Shown: positions 54,988 to 64,000 of the stretch, in pieces
Position numbering within the stretch: position 1 is the stretch's first letter
How the letters are laid out: each line of letters starts with the position of its first letter
Made by a program: the position numbers and the translations under genes
Assembly: GCF_030125375.1 (NCBI RefSeq)
Contig: NZ_JASJUU010000007.1
Coordinates: forward strand, 249,416-313,415
Origin: Pseudoalteromonas umbrosa
Lineage (GTDB): Bacteria > Pseudomonadota > Gammaproteobacteria > Enterobacterales > Alteromonadaceae
Direction of reading: 5' to 3'
DNA length: 64,000 bases
Notes under the pieces: generated by a model
Told to the model about the DNA's origin: nothing
Database searches by the model: none
What the model saw: only the letters and a program-made list of their open reading frames with translations

Positions 54988-56337
54988 CTATTGACCAGCC
55001 ACTTGCATGCTATCAATTAATACAGAACCAGTTTGAACTGCGCCACGTAACTCAATATCACCGCCGATTGCCTGAATATTGTGGAACATCTCTTTTAAGT
55101 TCCCCGCAATGGTAATCTCGCTCACTGGGTATTGTATATTTCCATTTTCGACCCAAAAGCCAGCAGCACCACGAGAGTAATCTCCAGTTACAGTATTCAC
55201 CCCCTGCCCCATCAATTCGGTAACCAGTAAACCAGTCCCCATTTCTTTTAAAATGGCAGCCAAATTTTCATGGGTACTTTGAACTAACCAATTGTGGATC
55301 CCGCCAGCATGACCTGTTGCCTGCATGCCCATTTTTCTCGCAGCATAGCTTGCCATTAAATAGGTTTGAAGCTCACCACCGACGATAATATCTCTATCTT
55401 GTGTATATACTCCTTCACTATCGAATGGGCTTGACGCTAAACCTTGCAACAAATGCGGCCTTTCATGAATATTGACACAAGAATTAAAAACCTGCTTACC
55501 AAGCGTATCTAATAGAAAACTAGATTTGCGATATAAGGCACCACCACCAATTGCTGAAACAAGATGCCCAAATAGGCTATTCGCAATATCAGCTCTAAAT
55601 ACCACTGGCACCTTCATGGTTTCAAGCTTCTGACTCTTCAACTTAGCCAATGTCGACTCTGCGGCCTCTATTCCAACTGTTTGAGGCGCCTTTAGTAAAT
55701 CATGCTTTCTCGAGATGCTAAATGCGGAATCCCTTTGCATCACATCGCCTTCTTGGCCGATCACCATGGTGCTCAAAGTGTGACGTGTTCGAGGGAAGCC
55801 AGCTAAAAAGCCATGGCTGTTACCATACACCCTAAGGCCTTGGTGAGACGCTATACTCGCACCATCCGAATTTACAATTCGGCTATCAAATTCAAGCGCA
55901 GATTTTTCTGCTTCAATACAAGATTCAATCGCTTCTTGTGGCGATAGCTCCCAAGGGTGGTATAAATCAAGGTCCGGAATATTTTGTGCCATTAAAGCTT
56001 TGTCAGCTAATCCATTACATTCATCATCAGCCGTATATTTTGCAATTTCAATGGCTTTTTGAACAACTGAGTGTAATGCTTGTTCACTCAGGTCAGCAGT
56101 TGAAGCTGAACCTTTATGATTACCAACATAAACACTGATCCCCAAGCTGCCATCTTGATTAAATTCGATGGTATCGACTTCGCCCATTCGCGTGCTCACT
56201 GACAGTCCAGAGGTGCGGCTCATCGCCGCTTCAGCAGACGTAGCCCCCAACTTTGACGCCATCGTCAAAACCTCAGATACAGCCTCTTTTACTTCGTCGA
56301 TTTGTTGGTATATCGAACCCGCTTGGTTATCATTCAT
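54988..56337 (-). CDS. pmbA: PmbA / TldE, metalloprotease partner subunit
   Basis: Partner of TldD in the heterodimeric TldD/E protease that processes microcin B17, CcdA and other unfolded peptides. 449 residues of the PmbA_TldD fold (GLSVSTRMGEVDTIEFNQDGSLG near the start; SPFDSEGVYTQD; NTVTGDYSRGAAGFWVENG). It lacks the HExxxH motif of TldD, as expected for TldE. Encoded next to darP and close to tldD. Confidence 0.96.
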   Translation of the reverse strand: MNDNQAGSIYQQIDEVKEAVSEVLTMASKLGATSAEAAMSRTSGLSVSTRMGEVDTIEFNQDGSLGISVYVGNHKGSASTADLSEQALHSVVQKAIEIAKYTADDECNGLADKALMAQNIPDLDLYHPWELSPQEAIESCIEAEKSALEFDSRIVNSDGASIASHQGLRVYGNSHGFLAGFPRTRHTLSTMVIGQEGDVMQRDSAFSISRKHDLLKAPQTVGIEAAESTLAKLKSQKLETMKVPVVFRADIANSLFGHLVSAIGGGALYRKSSFLLDTLGKQVFNSCVNIHERPHLLQGLASSPFDSEGVYTQDRDIIVGGELQTYLMASYAARKMGMQATGHAGGIHNWLVQSTHENLAAILKEMGTGLLVTELMGQGVNTVTGDYSRGAAGFWVENGNIQYPVSEITIAGNLKEMFHNIQAIGGDIELRGAVQTGSVLIDSMQVAGQ

Positions 56338-56485
56338 GTTGCTTTTCCAAATACTTTTAAACTCTACAATCCTAACACAGCAGTGAGCATTTCGCCGTGA
56401 TAATTGTAAATGACCTCACTATTACGATATTTTTCTGCGCTTCTTGGTATAATCAATATAATTGTAATATTAAATGGCCTTTATT

Positions 56486-57010
56486 ATGGCAAAAAAACCA
56501 GATCACAATATTGATGATGAAGAAATCATCTATGTCTCCAAAAGCGAGCTGAAGCGAGATGCTCAGCAATATCAGCAACTTGGTATTGATATTGCTGAAC
56601 TTGGCAAAAAGCAACGAGACAAACTGCCTTTGACAAATGAACTTATTGAAGCAATGGCACTTGCAGATAAGATCCGTGGCAAACATGACGCATACCGTCG
56701 CCACATGAATTACATTGCTAAAGTACTTCGTACAACAGAAAATGTTGAACAGCTACAAACCGCTTTAGATATGTTGCTCAACAAAAATAATCAAGCAGAA
56801 GTGTTACTTGGCCAAGTAGAGAGAGTACGAGATGAAGTGCTTAAACTTGGAGATAGCAAAATTAACGAACTTCTTGAAGCACATCCAACTATGGAACGCC
56901 AAAAGCTGCGTCAATTGGTCCGCCAAGCAAACAAAGAGCTTAAAGCAGAGAAGCCTGCCAAAGGCTATAAAGAGTTGTTTCAATACTTGAAAGAAGCAAT
57001 TCTGCCCTAA
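56486..57010 (+). CDS. darP: 50S assembly factor DarP (YjgA)
   Basis: Ribosome-associated protein that helps late 50S assembly in E. coli. About 174 residues; DUF615 with DEEIIYVSKSELKRDAQQYQQLG, LPLTNELIEAMALADKI and the Arg/Lys-rich C-half (RQKLRQLVRQANKELK). Starts at the second in-frame ATG (MAKKPDH), matching the family; the first lies 12 bp upstream. Divergent from pmbA. Confidence 0.95.
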   Translation: MAKKPDHNIDDEEIIYVSKSELKRDAQQYQQLGIDIAELGKKQRDKLPLTNELIEAMALADKIRGKHDAYRRHMNYIAKVLRTTENVEQLQTALDMLLNKNNQAEVLLGQVERVRDEVLKLGDSKINELLEAHPTMERQKLRQLVRQANKELKAEKPAKGYKELFQYLKEAILP

Positions 57011-57017
57011 GTTTTTG

Positions 57018-57035
57018 AGGGGAGCGCGCTCCCCT
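57018..57035. terminator. Palindrome between convergent darP and tldD
   Basis: Perfect 18-bp palindrome AGGGGAGCGCGCTCCCCT, with GTTTTTG to its left and TTAAT to its right. Forms a GC-rich hairpin with little loop; probably terminates both genes, weakly on the plus side. Confidence 0.6.
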
Positions 57036-57052
57036 TAATCATTATAGGTAGA

Positions 57053-58492
57053 TTAAGCGGTACCACCCACCGTCAATTGATCAATTTTAAGGCTTGGCTG
57101 ACCGACACCAACCGGCACGCTTTGACCATCTTTACCGCAGACACCAACACCTCTATCTAACGACAAATCATTACCAACCATAGAGATCTGCTGCATAGCT
57201 TCTGGGCCATTGCCAATCAGAGTTGCGCCTTTAATTGGCTGCGTTACTTTACCATCTTCGATTAAATACGCTTCAGATGCAGAAAAAACAAACTTGCCTG
57301 AAGTAATATCCACTTGACCACCGCCAAAGTTGCTCGCAAAAATGCCTTTTTTCACTGAGCTGATGATTTCTTGCTGTGTACTCTGTCCTGCCAACATATA
57401 AGTATTTGTCATTCTAGGCATAGGTAGATGTGCAAACGACTCTCTACGTGCATTACCTGTAGGCTGAGTCTCCATTAAACGAGCATTGGTCTTGTCCTGC
57501 ATATAACCTTTTAAAATACCGTTTTCAATCAGAATATTATAACCAGCAGGTGTACCTTCATCATCGATATTTAACGAACCTCGACGATTCGCCATCGTGC
57601 CATCATCAACTACAGTACACAATGATGAAGCTACTTGTTCGCCGACTCGGCCACTAAAAGCTGACGCACCTTTGCGGTTAAAATCTCCTTCTAAACCATG
57701 CCCCACAGCCTCGTGTAGCAGTACGCCAGGCCAACCAGCGCCTAACACAACCGGCATAGTTCCCGCAGGAGCATCAATGGCAGTTAGGTTTACACGTGCT
57801 TGTCTCACAGCCTCTTTTGCATAGACCATCCAGCGTGGTTGGCCATTTTCTAACTCTTTAAAATAACCATAGTCCAAGCGAGCACCACCACCAGCACTAC
57901 CGCGTTCTCTTCTGCCATTACTTTCCAATAATACAGAGCAATTTAAACGAACTAACGGGCGAATATCAGTCGCAAACGTGCCGTCACTTGCAGCGATTAA
58001 CACCTCCTCATATACTGCAGCAATCGAGCAAACGACTTGCTGAGCATCCGGCGCTAAATCTCTGATCGCTGCATCGACTTCTTTCAGTAAAGTTATCTTT
58101 TCTTCATCCGTCATGCTAAGCAGTGGCTGCACAGGATGAAACTGAATTGGCGCTTTTACATCAGTAAAAACTTGCACGCGCTTAGACTCACCTTGCTGGG
58201 CAATGGAACGTGCCGCTTCAGCAGCTTGATTAATTGCTTCTAAGTTGATTGCATCTGAGTAACTAAAGCCAGTCTGCTCACCACTAACGGCCCTAACACC
58301 TACACCGCGTTCGATGTTGTAGCTCCCCTCCTTTATCTTGCCATCTTCAAGTACCCATGTTTCATTGTAACTGGACTGAAAATAAAGGTCGGAATAATCA
58401 ACATTGTGCTGATGAATATAATTAAGTGTTTTTTCCAGTTGCTCTCTAGTTAACTGACTGTCAGCTAACAAGCTTTTTTCAACTTGATTCAT
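57053..58492 (-). CDS. tldD: Metalloprotease TldD
   Basis: Catalytic subunit of TldD/E. 479 residues; zinc motif HEAVGH at 260-265 (within LLHEAVGHGLEGDF), N-domain SFSYSDAINLEAINQAAE-like helix and C-terminal GVGQPSLKIDQLTVGGTA. The active motif is intact. Its start overlaps the nitrilase-family gene by 4 bp (ATGA), so the two are co-translated. Confidence 0.97.
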   Translation of the reverse strand: MNQVEKSLLADSQLTREQLEKTLNYIHQHNVDYSDLYFQSSYNETWVLEDGKIKEGSYNIERGVGVRAVSGEQTGFSYSDAINLEAINQAAEAARSIAQQGESKRVQVFTDVKAPIQFHPVQPLLSMTDEEKITLLKEVDAAIRDLAPDAQQVVCSIAAVYEEVLIAASDGTFATDIRPLVRLNCSVLLESNGRRERGSAGGGARLDYGYFKELENGQPRWMVYAKEAVRQARVNLTAIDAPAGTMPVVLGAGWPGVLLHEAVGHGLEGDFNRKGASAFSGRVGEQVASSLCTVVDDGTMANRRGSLNIDDEGTPAGYNILIENGILKGYMQDKTNARLMETQPTGNARRESFAHLPMPRMTNTYMLAGQSTQQEIISSVKKGIFASNFGGGQVDITSGKFVFSASEAYLIEDGKVTQPIKGATLIGNGPEAMQQISMVGNDLSLDRGVGVCGKDGQSVPVGVGQPSLKIDQLTVGGTA

Positions 58493-59319
58493 ATCATATT
58501 GCTCTTAAATCGGTTGTGCTGCAATACAGGCATTGCTTGCCTTATACTGCGTAGCTCGGTTAAATCTAACCGTCTTTGTATTGGCTCTAAAGATAGCGCG
58601 CTGTTATCTAGCACTTCTCCCCATGGGGAAATAATAACGCTATGCCCGTATGTTTCTCGCCCATTTTTATGTTGCCCAACTTGCGCTGCAGCAACCACAT
58701 AGCTTTGTGTTTCTATGGCTCTTGCTTGTAGTAATGGCAGCCAATGAGCCTGACCTGTTACCGTGGTAAACGCACTTGGAATTAGGAGTATATTGGCCCC
58801 TTGCTCACGTTGAACCTGATACAAACCTGCAAAGCGCATGTCATAACACACACTTAAGCCTAGCTTACCAAAGGGACTATCTACAACAACAACTTGATCA
58901 CCCGCTGCTGTAAACTCGGATTCTCGGTAGCGCTTTGCTTTGTCGCTGACATCAGCATCAAATAGATGAATCTTGTTATACTGAGCTACAAGCTTGCCGC
59001 TATCGTCAAACAGGCAACTGGCGGCGAAATATTTATCGCCCGTCGCCGAAATTGGCATGGTACCTGCGCTCAACCATATACCTTTAGCTTTGCAAAGTTG
59101 TGCTATTTTTTCTATCCACTCGTCGCTGCGCTTTGCAATTGAAAGCGAGTCTAAACCATTTGCACAAAATGCCAGCCAGGCTTCTGGCAAACACACTAAA
59201 CTGGGCGACGTCAATCTCAAAGTATCTAATTGTTGAGTGAGATATTTAAAATTCTCTTCAGGTGCCATAGCCGAGCACATTGGGATCACGACAATATTGG
59301 CGTAGTCAGATTTCATCAT
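58489..59319 (-). CDS. Carbon-nitrogen hydrolase (nitrilase superfamily, Nit1-like)
   Basis: Cytoplasmic amidase with the full Glu-Lys-Cys triad: Glu46 (LPEAW), Lys116 (YNKIHLFD) and Cys158 (LSVCYDMRF). 276 residues, no signal peptide. The closest family by motif is the Nit1/YbeM group, whose members remove deaminated glutathione, but omega-amidase or another amide substrate is possible. It sits between yhdP and tldD, overlapping tldD by 4 bp, an arrangement I recall from other marine gammaproteobacteria. Substrate unknown here. Confidence 0.9.
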   Translation of the reverse strand: MMKSDYANIVVIPMCSAMAPEENFKYLTQQLDTLRLTSPSLVCLPEAWLAFCANGLDSLSIAKRSDEWIEKIAQLCKAKGIWLSAGTMPISATGDKYFAASCLFDDSGKLVAQYNKIHLFDADVSDKAKRYRESEFTAAGDQVVVVDSPFGKLGLSVCYDMRFAGLYQVQREQGANILLIPSAFTTVTGQAHWLPLLQARAIETQSYVVAAAQVGQHKNGRETYGHSVIISPWGEVLDNSALSLEPIQRRLDLTELRSIRQAMPVLQHNRFKSNMI

Positions 59320-59361
59320 GCTTTATACCACTTTGTTAAACGCACTGCTCTTTTCCAAGGT

Positions 59362-62300
59362 CTAACGTCCATTACCTTGGGACTCGTCATTTATCGGCTT
59401 TTCCTGCTCTGACGGCTGGGTTTCACCCATTTTTAACTCAGTTTGCTTTGGCTTTATCGGCACTGATTTGTTCTGCTTTGGTGTCACCGTTTGCTCGGTG
59501 CTCGATTGCACACGTTCTGTGCTTAACACTGTCGGCAGACCTGACTCTGACTCATTTCCTTCAACATCTTTAGGCTTAGATACGTCATTTGGGATTTCAG
59601 GTGGTGGCGACTCTGGCGGCTTCACGCCAGGTAACGTAACCTCGCGACTCTTACGCTCTACCTCGGTCACAACAGGCTCTTGCATTGTACCTGTCACCTT
59701 AAAATTAATTTCTGATATCACACGTGCCGAATGAATAACCTTGTCAATTGCAAGCGCTGCCAGTCCAGTCACTGGATTAACCATCCAACCCACTATCACA
59801 GGTAAACTCGACGTGACCTGTGGCGCAATCGCTAAATCATAGTTAATCTCGTGCGTCTTTAAGTTCGCATAACCAGAAATACTCAGATCAGCTGGTACAC
59901 CATCCATTTTCGTATCTTGAGTGAACGCAACACCATTATCGATCTGCAAGCTACCTTCCATTTGATTGTAGAAAAAACCTTTAGCAAAAACATCCCTAAA
60001 ATCAAGCTTCAACTTGCGTACCAAAGAGTCCAAACTCAACAGAGAAAAAACACGCGCACCCTGATCGCTAATATCTGTCAAATGGCCTTCGCCCAGTTGC
60101 CACTGAATATCTCCAGCTAATGTTTCCCATTGGAAATCATACGGCGCAGCTTGCCAACTCAAATTAAAATCGATATTAGCTTGAGAGTCTTTCACAGTTG
60201 ACGTGATATCAAACTCTTCCATTAAGTCACCAAAGTCAGCACTACTTAAATTGCCATTTATAAGTGACACACCGTCTCGCCAACTCCCCTTCGCCGAAAG
60301 CGTATGTGTACCTTTATCTACATCTAAGTTTGCAATCGTAAGTTGCTCACCATTACCCACAATTGACAGGTTTACTCTATCAAGTTGATACTGATTAATA
60401 CGGCAATCATCGCAACCAAACTCTATGGCTGGAATACGCGTCAACCAGCTCAAATCTGTCGCTTCTTCTACTTCAGGCACCTCTGCCTGCTGTGAATTCA
60501 AACGCAGATAATCTGCCTGTATATCAATTGCAGCAGTTTCCTCAGTAGGCAGCAGGACCTGTGCTCTGAGCTCCTTTCCATTCAAGCGCATTTTCCAGCC
60601 ATCACTTTCTGGCTTCATCTGCATTTCAATGTCATTGAACAGGATATTACCAACAAGAAGCTCACCAAAATTCGCTCTTATTTCATTCAGTTCTGGTAAT
60701 AAACTGGTGTTATTTTGCGACGATGATGTGCTCTTCTCGATAACCCTATCAATAAAAGCGAACCATGTATCTAACTGAACGTCAGGTTGATCGATCGTCA
60801 CTGTAAAGCCTAACGGATCAAGCCCTCGATTTTGTGATCCAACTACCAAGTGCGCTTTATCGAAGCGTCCATTTTTATTATCTAAAATACCATTGAAATA
60901 CAGTAGATCATTCACATTCGCTGTGATCAGGTTAGATATGTCATCGCCTCTTACTTCACCAATCAATTTTCCAGCTGAGTCAGACGTTTTACTATAAGGA
61001 TGAGGTAGCATCACTGACACGCCAGTCAAATCTGAGCTGAAACTTGCTAAGTAATTAAATCCTCGCTCTGTAAAATTTAGCGCTATATTGGTACTTAAAA
61101 GCGCATTACCTTCAATAAAACCATCCATCAACCCATTACCGTGTGGTAATAAGGCTTCGCTGCTGGCTTGTAAAGCTGCTTCTATGTTTACTTCATAACC
61201 TTGTTTATCACCATTACCCATAACCGAAAATTCTATCGGCATGGTTAACCAAGTTGCTTGTGCTTCCTGAAGTTTTATCTCATCATCATGGAAGGTTAAT
61301 TCACCATGCACATCGTTAAGCTGCATACCCGGTTTACTAAGATAAATATGATTGCCATTTAACTGCACCGCCCCTTTTGCAACAACTTCTAAGTTATGTA
61401 AGTCTATATCGAGATCTATCTCACCATATACAGTGCCCTCACCTTGAACAATATCAAGTACATTAACCAAGGGATCTGCTATCGGTGTATCTGCAAAAAA
61501 ATCGTTTAAACTTGATGCTTCTGTTTGCTGGCTGATTTTAACCGTGAGATTATCAGCTTGCTCAAGATCAGCCAAACTCACCAACACATTACCGACAATA
61601 TTCTGATTGGAAAGTTGGCCAGAACCTGCCGTAATATCCATACGTTCATTATGAAAATGCAGCTCAACTCCAGCATTTTTTACGCTTTGCCAATCAGGTG
61701 CAAATAAAAACTCAGCGCCTTCAATATGCGCCAATACTTCAAACTGCCCCTGTTTATCACGATATGGAAACGCATTTAATGGCCCTGACAACAATACTTG
61801 AGCACTAACCTCTTCTCCGGTAATGATGCCCCTGTCTAAGTACTCAACCAAGTTGCTGTGCATTAAATCCAATGGAAAATAATGCCCCGCAATCGAAGCA
61901 TCTTGACCATACACTTCTGCATACAAATCTAATTCAGGCTGAGAGAATAAACGAGTATGAAATTCTAGCGCCACTGCAAGGTGGTCATTACTTACCCACA
62001 AATTATCGGAATTAACCTGCCAATGCGCATTCATATCCTGCCAAAAATGTATCTCGCCATGGAGCTCATCAATGCCAATGGGCTTTATAAAGCGCGGCCC
62101 AGTCATGAGCTGTTGCTGATGGGCACTTACGCTGACCACACCACGCTGCCCCAGCCAGTTAATTTCAAGGTCTAAACCCGTAAGGCCTGGTGCAGCATCA
62201 CTTTCAAGCCATGCAATATTTTTTGCAAGACCCCAAACATTGATGCCGCTGTCTGCTTGCCAAGTGACCTTAGCCTTATTGAGCTCGCCTTTAAACTGGC

Positions 62301-63393
62301 TTTTCTCTATGCCTTTCGCCCAATCGTATTTTGTCAATGCAAGGGCATGTGCTACCGGCTCTAAATCAAATTGCTGTAGCCAAAACATGCGCTGAGTGCT
62401 CGACCATTGACCCTGAAATCGTGTTGGCTGATAATTATGATCGTTGCTGACGAAAGTAAACTCAGAGCTAGTCAATAGCCAACCAGTTTCAGACGGCTCA
62501 ATTAACAGCTGCCCACTTTCTAGGCCTAATTTATTTAACCTATTTTTATCACTCCAAGTCACGTAGCTAGGCTCAACTTGAATTAATATGTCACTTAATT
62601 TTCCCTGCTGCAGCTGAGTCCAAAGCTGTCCATTTATGCTGGCACTGAGGCTGCGATAACTATCATCTAAATGCTCATCAATTAAGTCTAATACATTTAG
62701 ATCATTAGCTTGGAGGTAAATATCGCCTTCAATTTCTTGCAAAGTTTGTCCTGAAAGCTTAACTCGGGTATTTAAACTCCCCTTGGATAAACTTGGAAAA
62801 ACAAGTCGGCCTTCACCATGGTGTGCATTAGTGCTATTTTGCCAAACCATATCTTGTATAAGTATGGTGTGTTGCAGATCCTGCAATCCAAAAAAGTGAA
62901 CCTCACTATTTTGGACCGAGAAATGCCCAGTTTCACCTAAAAATAATCCTTCTATCAGTGCCTGTTGCTCAAACTCTCCTTCATTAGCACTGTCTTCCAA
63001 ATTAAGCCTATCTAGATGAATATTCGCTTTAAAACCATCAAGCACAAAATAATTGGAAACTAATTGCCATTGCCGCAGAGACTGAACAACGTTAACCTGC
63101 AAGCTGGTATTATCAATATGTAGAGAAATAGGAGCATTTTGGTTATCTTCAAAGCTTACATTTTCAAGCACAAGAGCAGGTCCAGTGCCTTGCCAACTCG
63201 CACTAATTGAGCCAATGCTCAACTCAACATCAAGTTGACGGTAAATCAAAGATTCTATGCTATTTTTGTAATCATTAGCGTACGGCAAGCTCAGCTTCAA
63301 CAGAGAAACCAAAACCGCAAGCATAACCAAGGTTACAGCAAAAGCTTGCCAAACCTTTCGAATACAAAAAAAACAAATTGTTTTGGGGTGCAT
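59362..63393 (-). CDS. yhdP: YhdP, AsmA-family phospholipid transport protein
   Basis: Very long inner-membrane-anchored protein thought to bridge the periplasm and help carry phospholipid to the outer membrane (with TamB and YdbH in E. coli). 1343 residues: one N-terminal membrane helix (about 15-35), then repeating beta-rich AsmA/DUF3971 groove repeats to about 1240, ending in the AsmA_2 region (MEGSLQIDNGVAFTQDTKMDGVPADLSISGYANLKT). The last ~100 residues are low-complexity, rich in Pro, Glu, Lys and Thr, making it longer than E. coli YhdP (~1270). Six bp after the rng stop. Confidence 0.94.
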   Translation of the reverse strand: MHPKTICFFCIRKVWQAFAVTLVMLAVLVSLLKLSLPYANDYKNSIESLIYRQLDVELSIGSISASWQGTGPALVLENVSFEDNQNAPISLHIDNTSLQVNVVQSLRQWQLVSNYFVLDGFKANIHLDRLNLEDSANEGEFEQQALIEGLFLGETGHFSVQNSEVHFFGLQDLQHTILIQDMVWQNSTNAHHGEGRLVFPSLSKGSLNTRVKLSGQTLQEIEGDIYLQANDLNVLDLIDEHLDDSYRSLSASINGQLWTQLQQGKLSDILIQVEPSYVTWSDKNRLNKLGLESGQLLIEPSETGWLLTSSEFTFVSNDHNYQPTRFQGQWSSTQRMFWLQQFDLEPVAHALALTKYDWAKGIEKSQFKGELNKAKVTWQADSGINVWGLAKNIAWLESDAAPGLTGLDLEINWLGQRGVVSVSAHQQQLMTGPRFIKPIGIDELHGEIHFWQDMNAHWQVNSDNLWVSNDHLAVALEFHTRLFSQPELDLYAEVYGQDASIAGHYFPLDLMHSNLVEYLDRGIITGEEVSAQVLLSGPLNAFPYRDKQGQFEVLAHIEGAEFLFAPDWQSVKNAGVELHFHNERMDITAGSGQLSNQNIVGNVLVSLADLEQADNLTVKISQQTEASSLNDFFADTPIADPLVNVLDIVQGEGTVYGEIDLDIDLHNLEVVAKGAVQLNGNHIYLSKPGMQLNDVHGELTFHDDEIKLQEAQATWLTMPIEFSVMGNGDKQGYEVNIEAALQASSEALLPHGNGLMDGFIEGNALLSTNIALNFTERGFNYLASFSSDLTGVSVMLPHPYSKTSDSAGKLIGEVRGDDISNLITANVNDLLYFNGILDNKNGRFDKAHLVVGSQNRGLDPLGFTVTIDQPDVQLDTWFAFIDRVIEKSTSSSQNNTSLLPELNEIRANFGELLVGNILFNDIEMQMKPESDGWKMRLNGKELRAQVLLPTEETAAIDIQADYLRLNSQQAEVPEVEEATDLSWLTRIPAIEFGCDDCRINQYQLDRVNLSIVGNGEQLTIANLDVDKGTHTLSAKGSWRDGVSLINGNLSSADFGDLMEEFDITSTVKDSQANIDFNLSWQAAPYDFQWETLAGDIQWQLGEGHLTDISDQGARVFSLLSLDSLVRKLKLDFRDVFAKGFFYNQMEGSLQIDNGVAFTQDTKMDGVPADLSISGYANLKTHEINYDLAIAPQVTSSLPVIVGWMVNPVTGLAALAIDKVIHSARVISEINFKVTGTMQEPVVTEVERKSREVTLPGVKPPESPPPEIPNDVSKPKDVEGNESESGLPTVLSTERVQSSTEQTVTPKQNKSVPIKPKQTELKMGETQPSEQEKPINDESQGNGR

Positions 63394-63399
63394 ATCGGC

Positions 63400-64000
63400 C
63401 TACATCATTACCACATCAAACTGCTCTTGGCTGTACAAGTTTTCAGTTTGGATACTTACTTGCTTCCCAATAAACAGCTCTAGTTCAGCTAAGTTATGAT
63501 ACTCATCATTAACCAAGGCCTCACTCACAGCAGCAGATGCATACACCATAAACTTATCCGCATCATATGCTCGATTTACTCTGACAATTTCACGCAATAT
63601 CTCATAACAAACCGTTTCTACGGTTTTCAGAGATCCTCTACCAGAACAAGAGGGACATACATCACATAAAATATGCTCTAGACTTTCTCTTGTGCGCTTT
63701 CTCGTCATTTCAACTAAGCCAAGCGCTGACAGCCCATTAATATTTGCTTTAGCGCGGTCCTTTGCCAGTGCCGCTTCGAGTGAATGTAATACTCGACGTT
63801 TATGTTCATCGGAAACCATATCAATAAAGTCGATTATGATAATACCGCCTAGATTCCTTAACCTAAGCTGACGCGCAATAGCAGAAGTTGCCTCAACATT
63901 GGTATTGAAAATGGTTTCTTCTAGATTTCTGTGGCCAACAAATGCCCCTGTATTCACATCTACAGTCGTCATGGCTTCTGTTTGATCTATGATTAAATAG
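63400..64000 (-). CDS. rng: Ribonuclease G, C-terminal part (5' end beyond window)
   Basis: Endonuclease for 16S rRNA 5' maturation and mRNA decay (RNase E/G family). About 199 C-terminal residues are present; the frame is open to the right edge, reading YLIIDQTEAMTTVDVNTG. The catalytic Asp region (GGIIIIDFIDM) and the Zn-link (CDVCPSCSGRG) are intact. The C-terminus ends soon after the second half-domain without an RNase E scaffold tail, which makes this RNase G. Order rng-yhdP-nit-tldD is conserved. Confidence 0.95.
   Translation of the reverse strand, partial: YLIIDQTEAMTTVDVNTGAFVGHRNLEETIFNTNVEATSAIARQLRLRNLGGIIIIDFIDMVSDEHKRRVLHSLEAALAKDRAKANINGLSALGLVEMTRKRTRESLEHILCDVCPSCSGRGSLKTVETVCYEILREIVRVNRAYDADKFMVYASAAVSEALVNDEYHNLAELELFIGKQVSIQTENLYSQEQFDVVMM

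Overview
The window is a 64 kb chromosomal segment of a marine gammaproteobacterium, most likely Pseudoalteromonas or a close relative in Alteromonadales. This is inferred from protein similarity as I recognise it, moderate-to-low GC, the presence of a cytochrome bc1 operon between rpsI and sspA, and conserved gene neighbourhoods that are split or partly lost in E. coli. Almost all of it is core genome. I see no insertion sequence, prophage, CRISPR array, tRNA or rRNA operon.

Layout. (1) 1-13104, minus strand: the dcw cell-wall/division cluster read mraZ-rsmH-ftsL-ftsI-murE-murF-mraY-murD-ftsW-murG-murC-ddl, tightly packed with 1-59 bp overlaps; ddl runs off the left edge. A four-copy, exactly 10-bp-spaced TGG ladder downstream of a TTGACA promoter is a convincing MraZ operator. 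(2) 13105-26060: an accessory block of three large genes. These are a membrane c-di-GMP enzyme (sensor-PAS-GGDEF-EAL), an alkaline phosphatase lipoprotein with a candidate Pho box, and a ~2390-residue secreted multidomain protein (seven FG-GAP repeats, cadherin-like, RTX-like and two LamG modules, plus a ~540-residue stretch I cannot assign). (3) 26061-31947: rnpB (RNase P RNA, minus), rsmI (minus), then lpoA-yraN-diaA-dolP (plus) facing sspA-sspB (minus). (4) 32046-37322, minus: petABC (bc1 complex), rplM-rpsI with a structured leader and an extended -10 promoter, and zapE. (5) 37457-40605, plus: zapG-degQ-degS. (6) 40646-45317, minus: mlaFEDCB-ibaG-murA. (7) 45553-53297, plus: yrbG-kdsD-kdsC-lptC-lptA-lptB-rpoN-hpf-ptsN-rapZ-npr. 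(8) 53598-64000: mgtE, then pmbA/tldE, darP, tldD, a nitrilase-family gene, yhdP and the C-terminal third of RNase G (rng), which runs off the right edge.

Taken together the window is dominated by envelope building and upkeep: peptidoglycan precursors and septal synthesis (dcw, murA, lpoA), LPS precursor and transport (kdsCD, lptABC), phospholipid transport (mla, yhdP), envelope quality control (degQ, degS, dolP), and division ATPase/anchor genes (zapE, zapG). The best places for novelty are the three-gene accessory block, especially the unassigned middle of the giant secreted protein, and regulatory DNA: the mraZ operator with a nearby second ladder facing the c-di-GMP gene, and the rplM leader. 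I do not see a convincing new multi-gene system.
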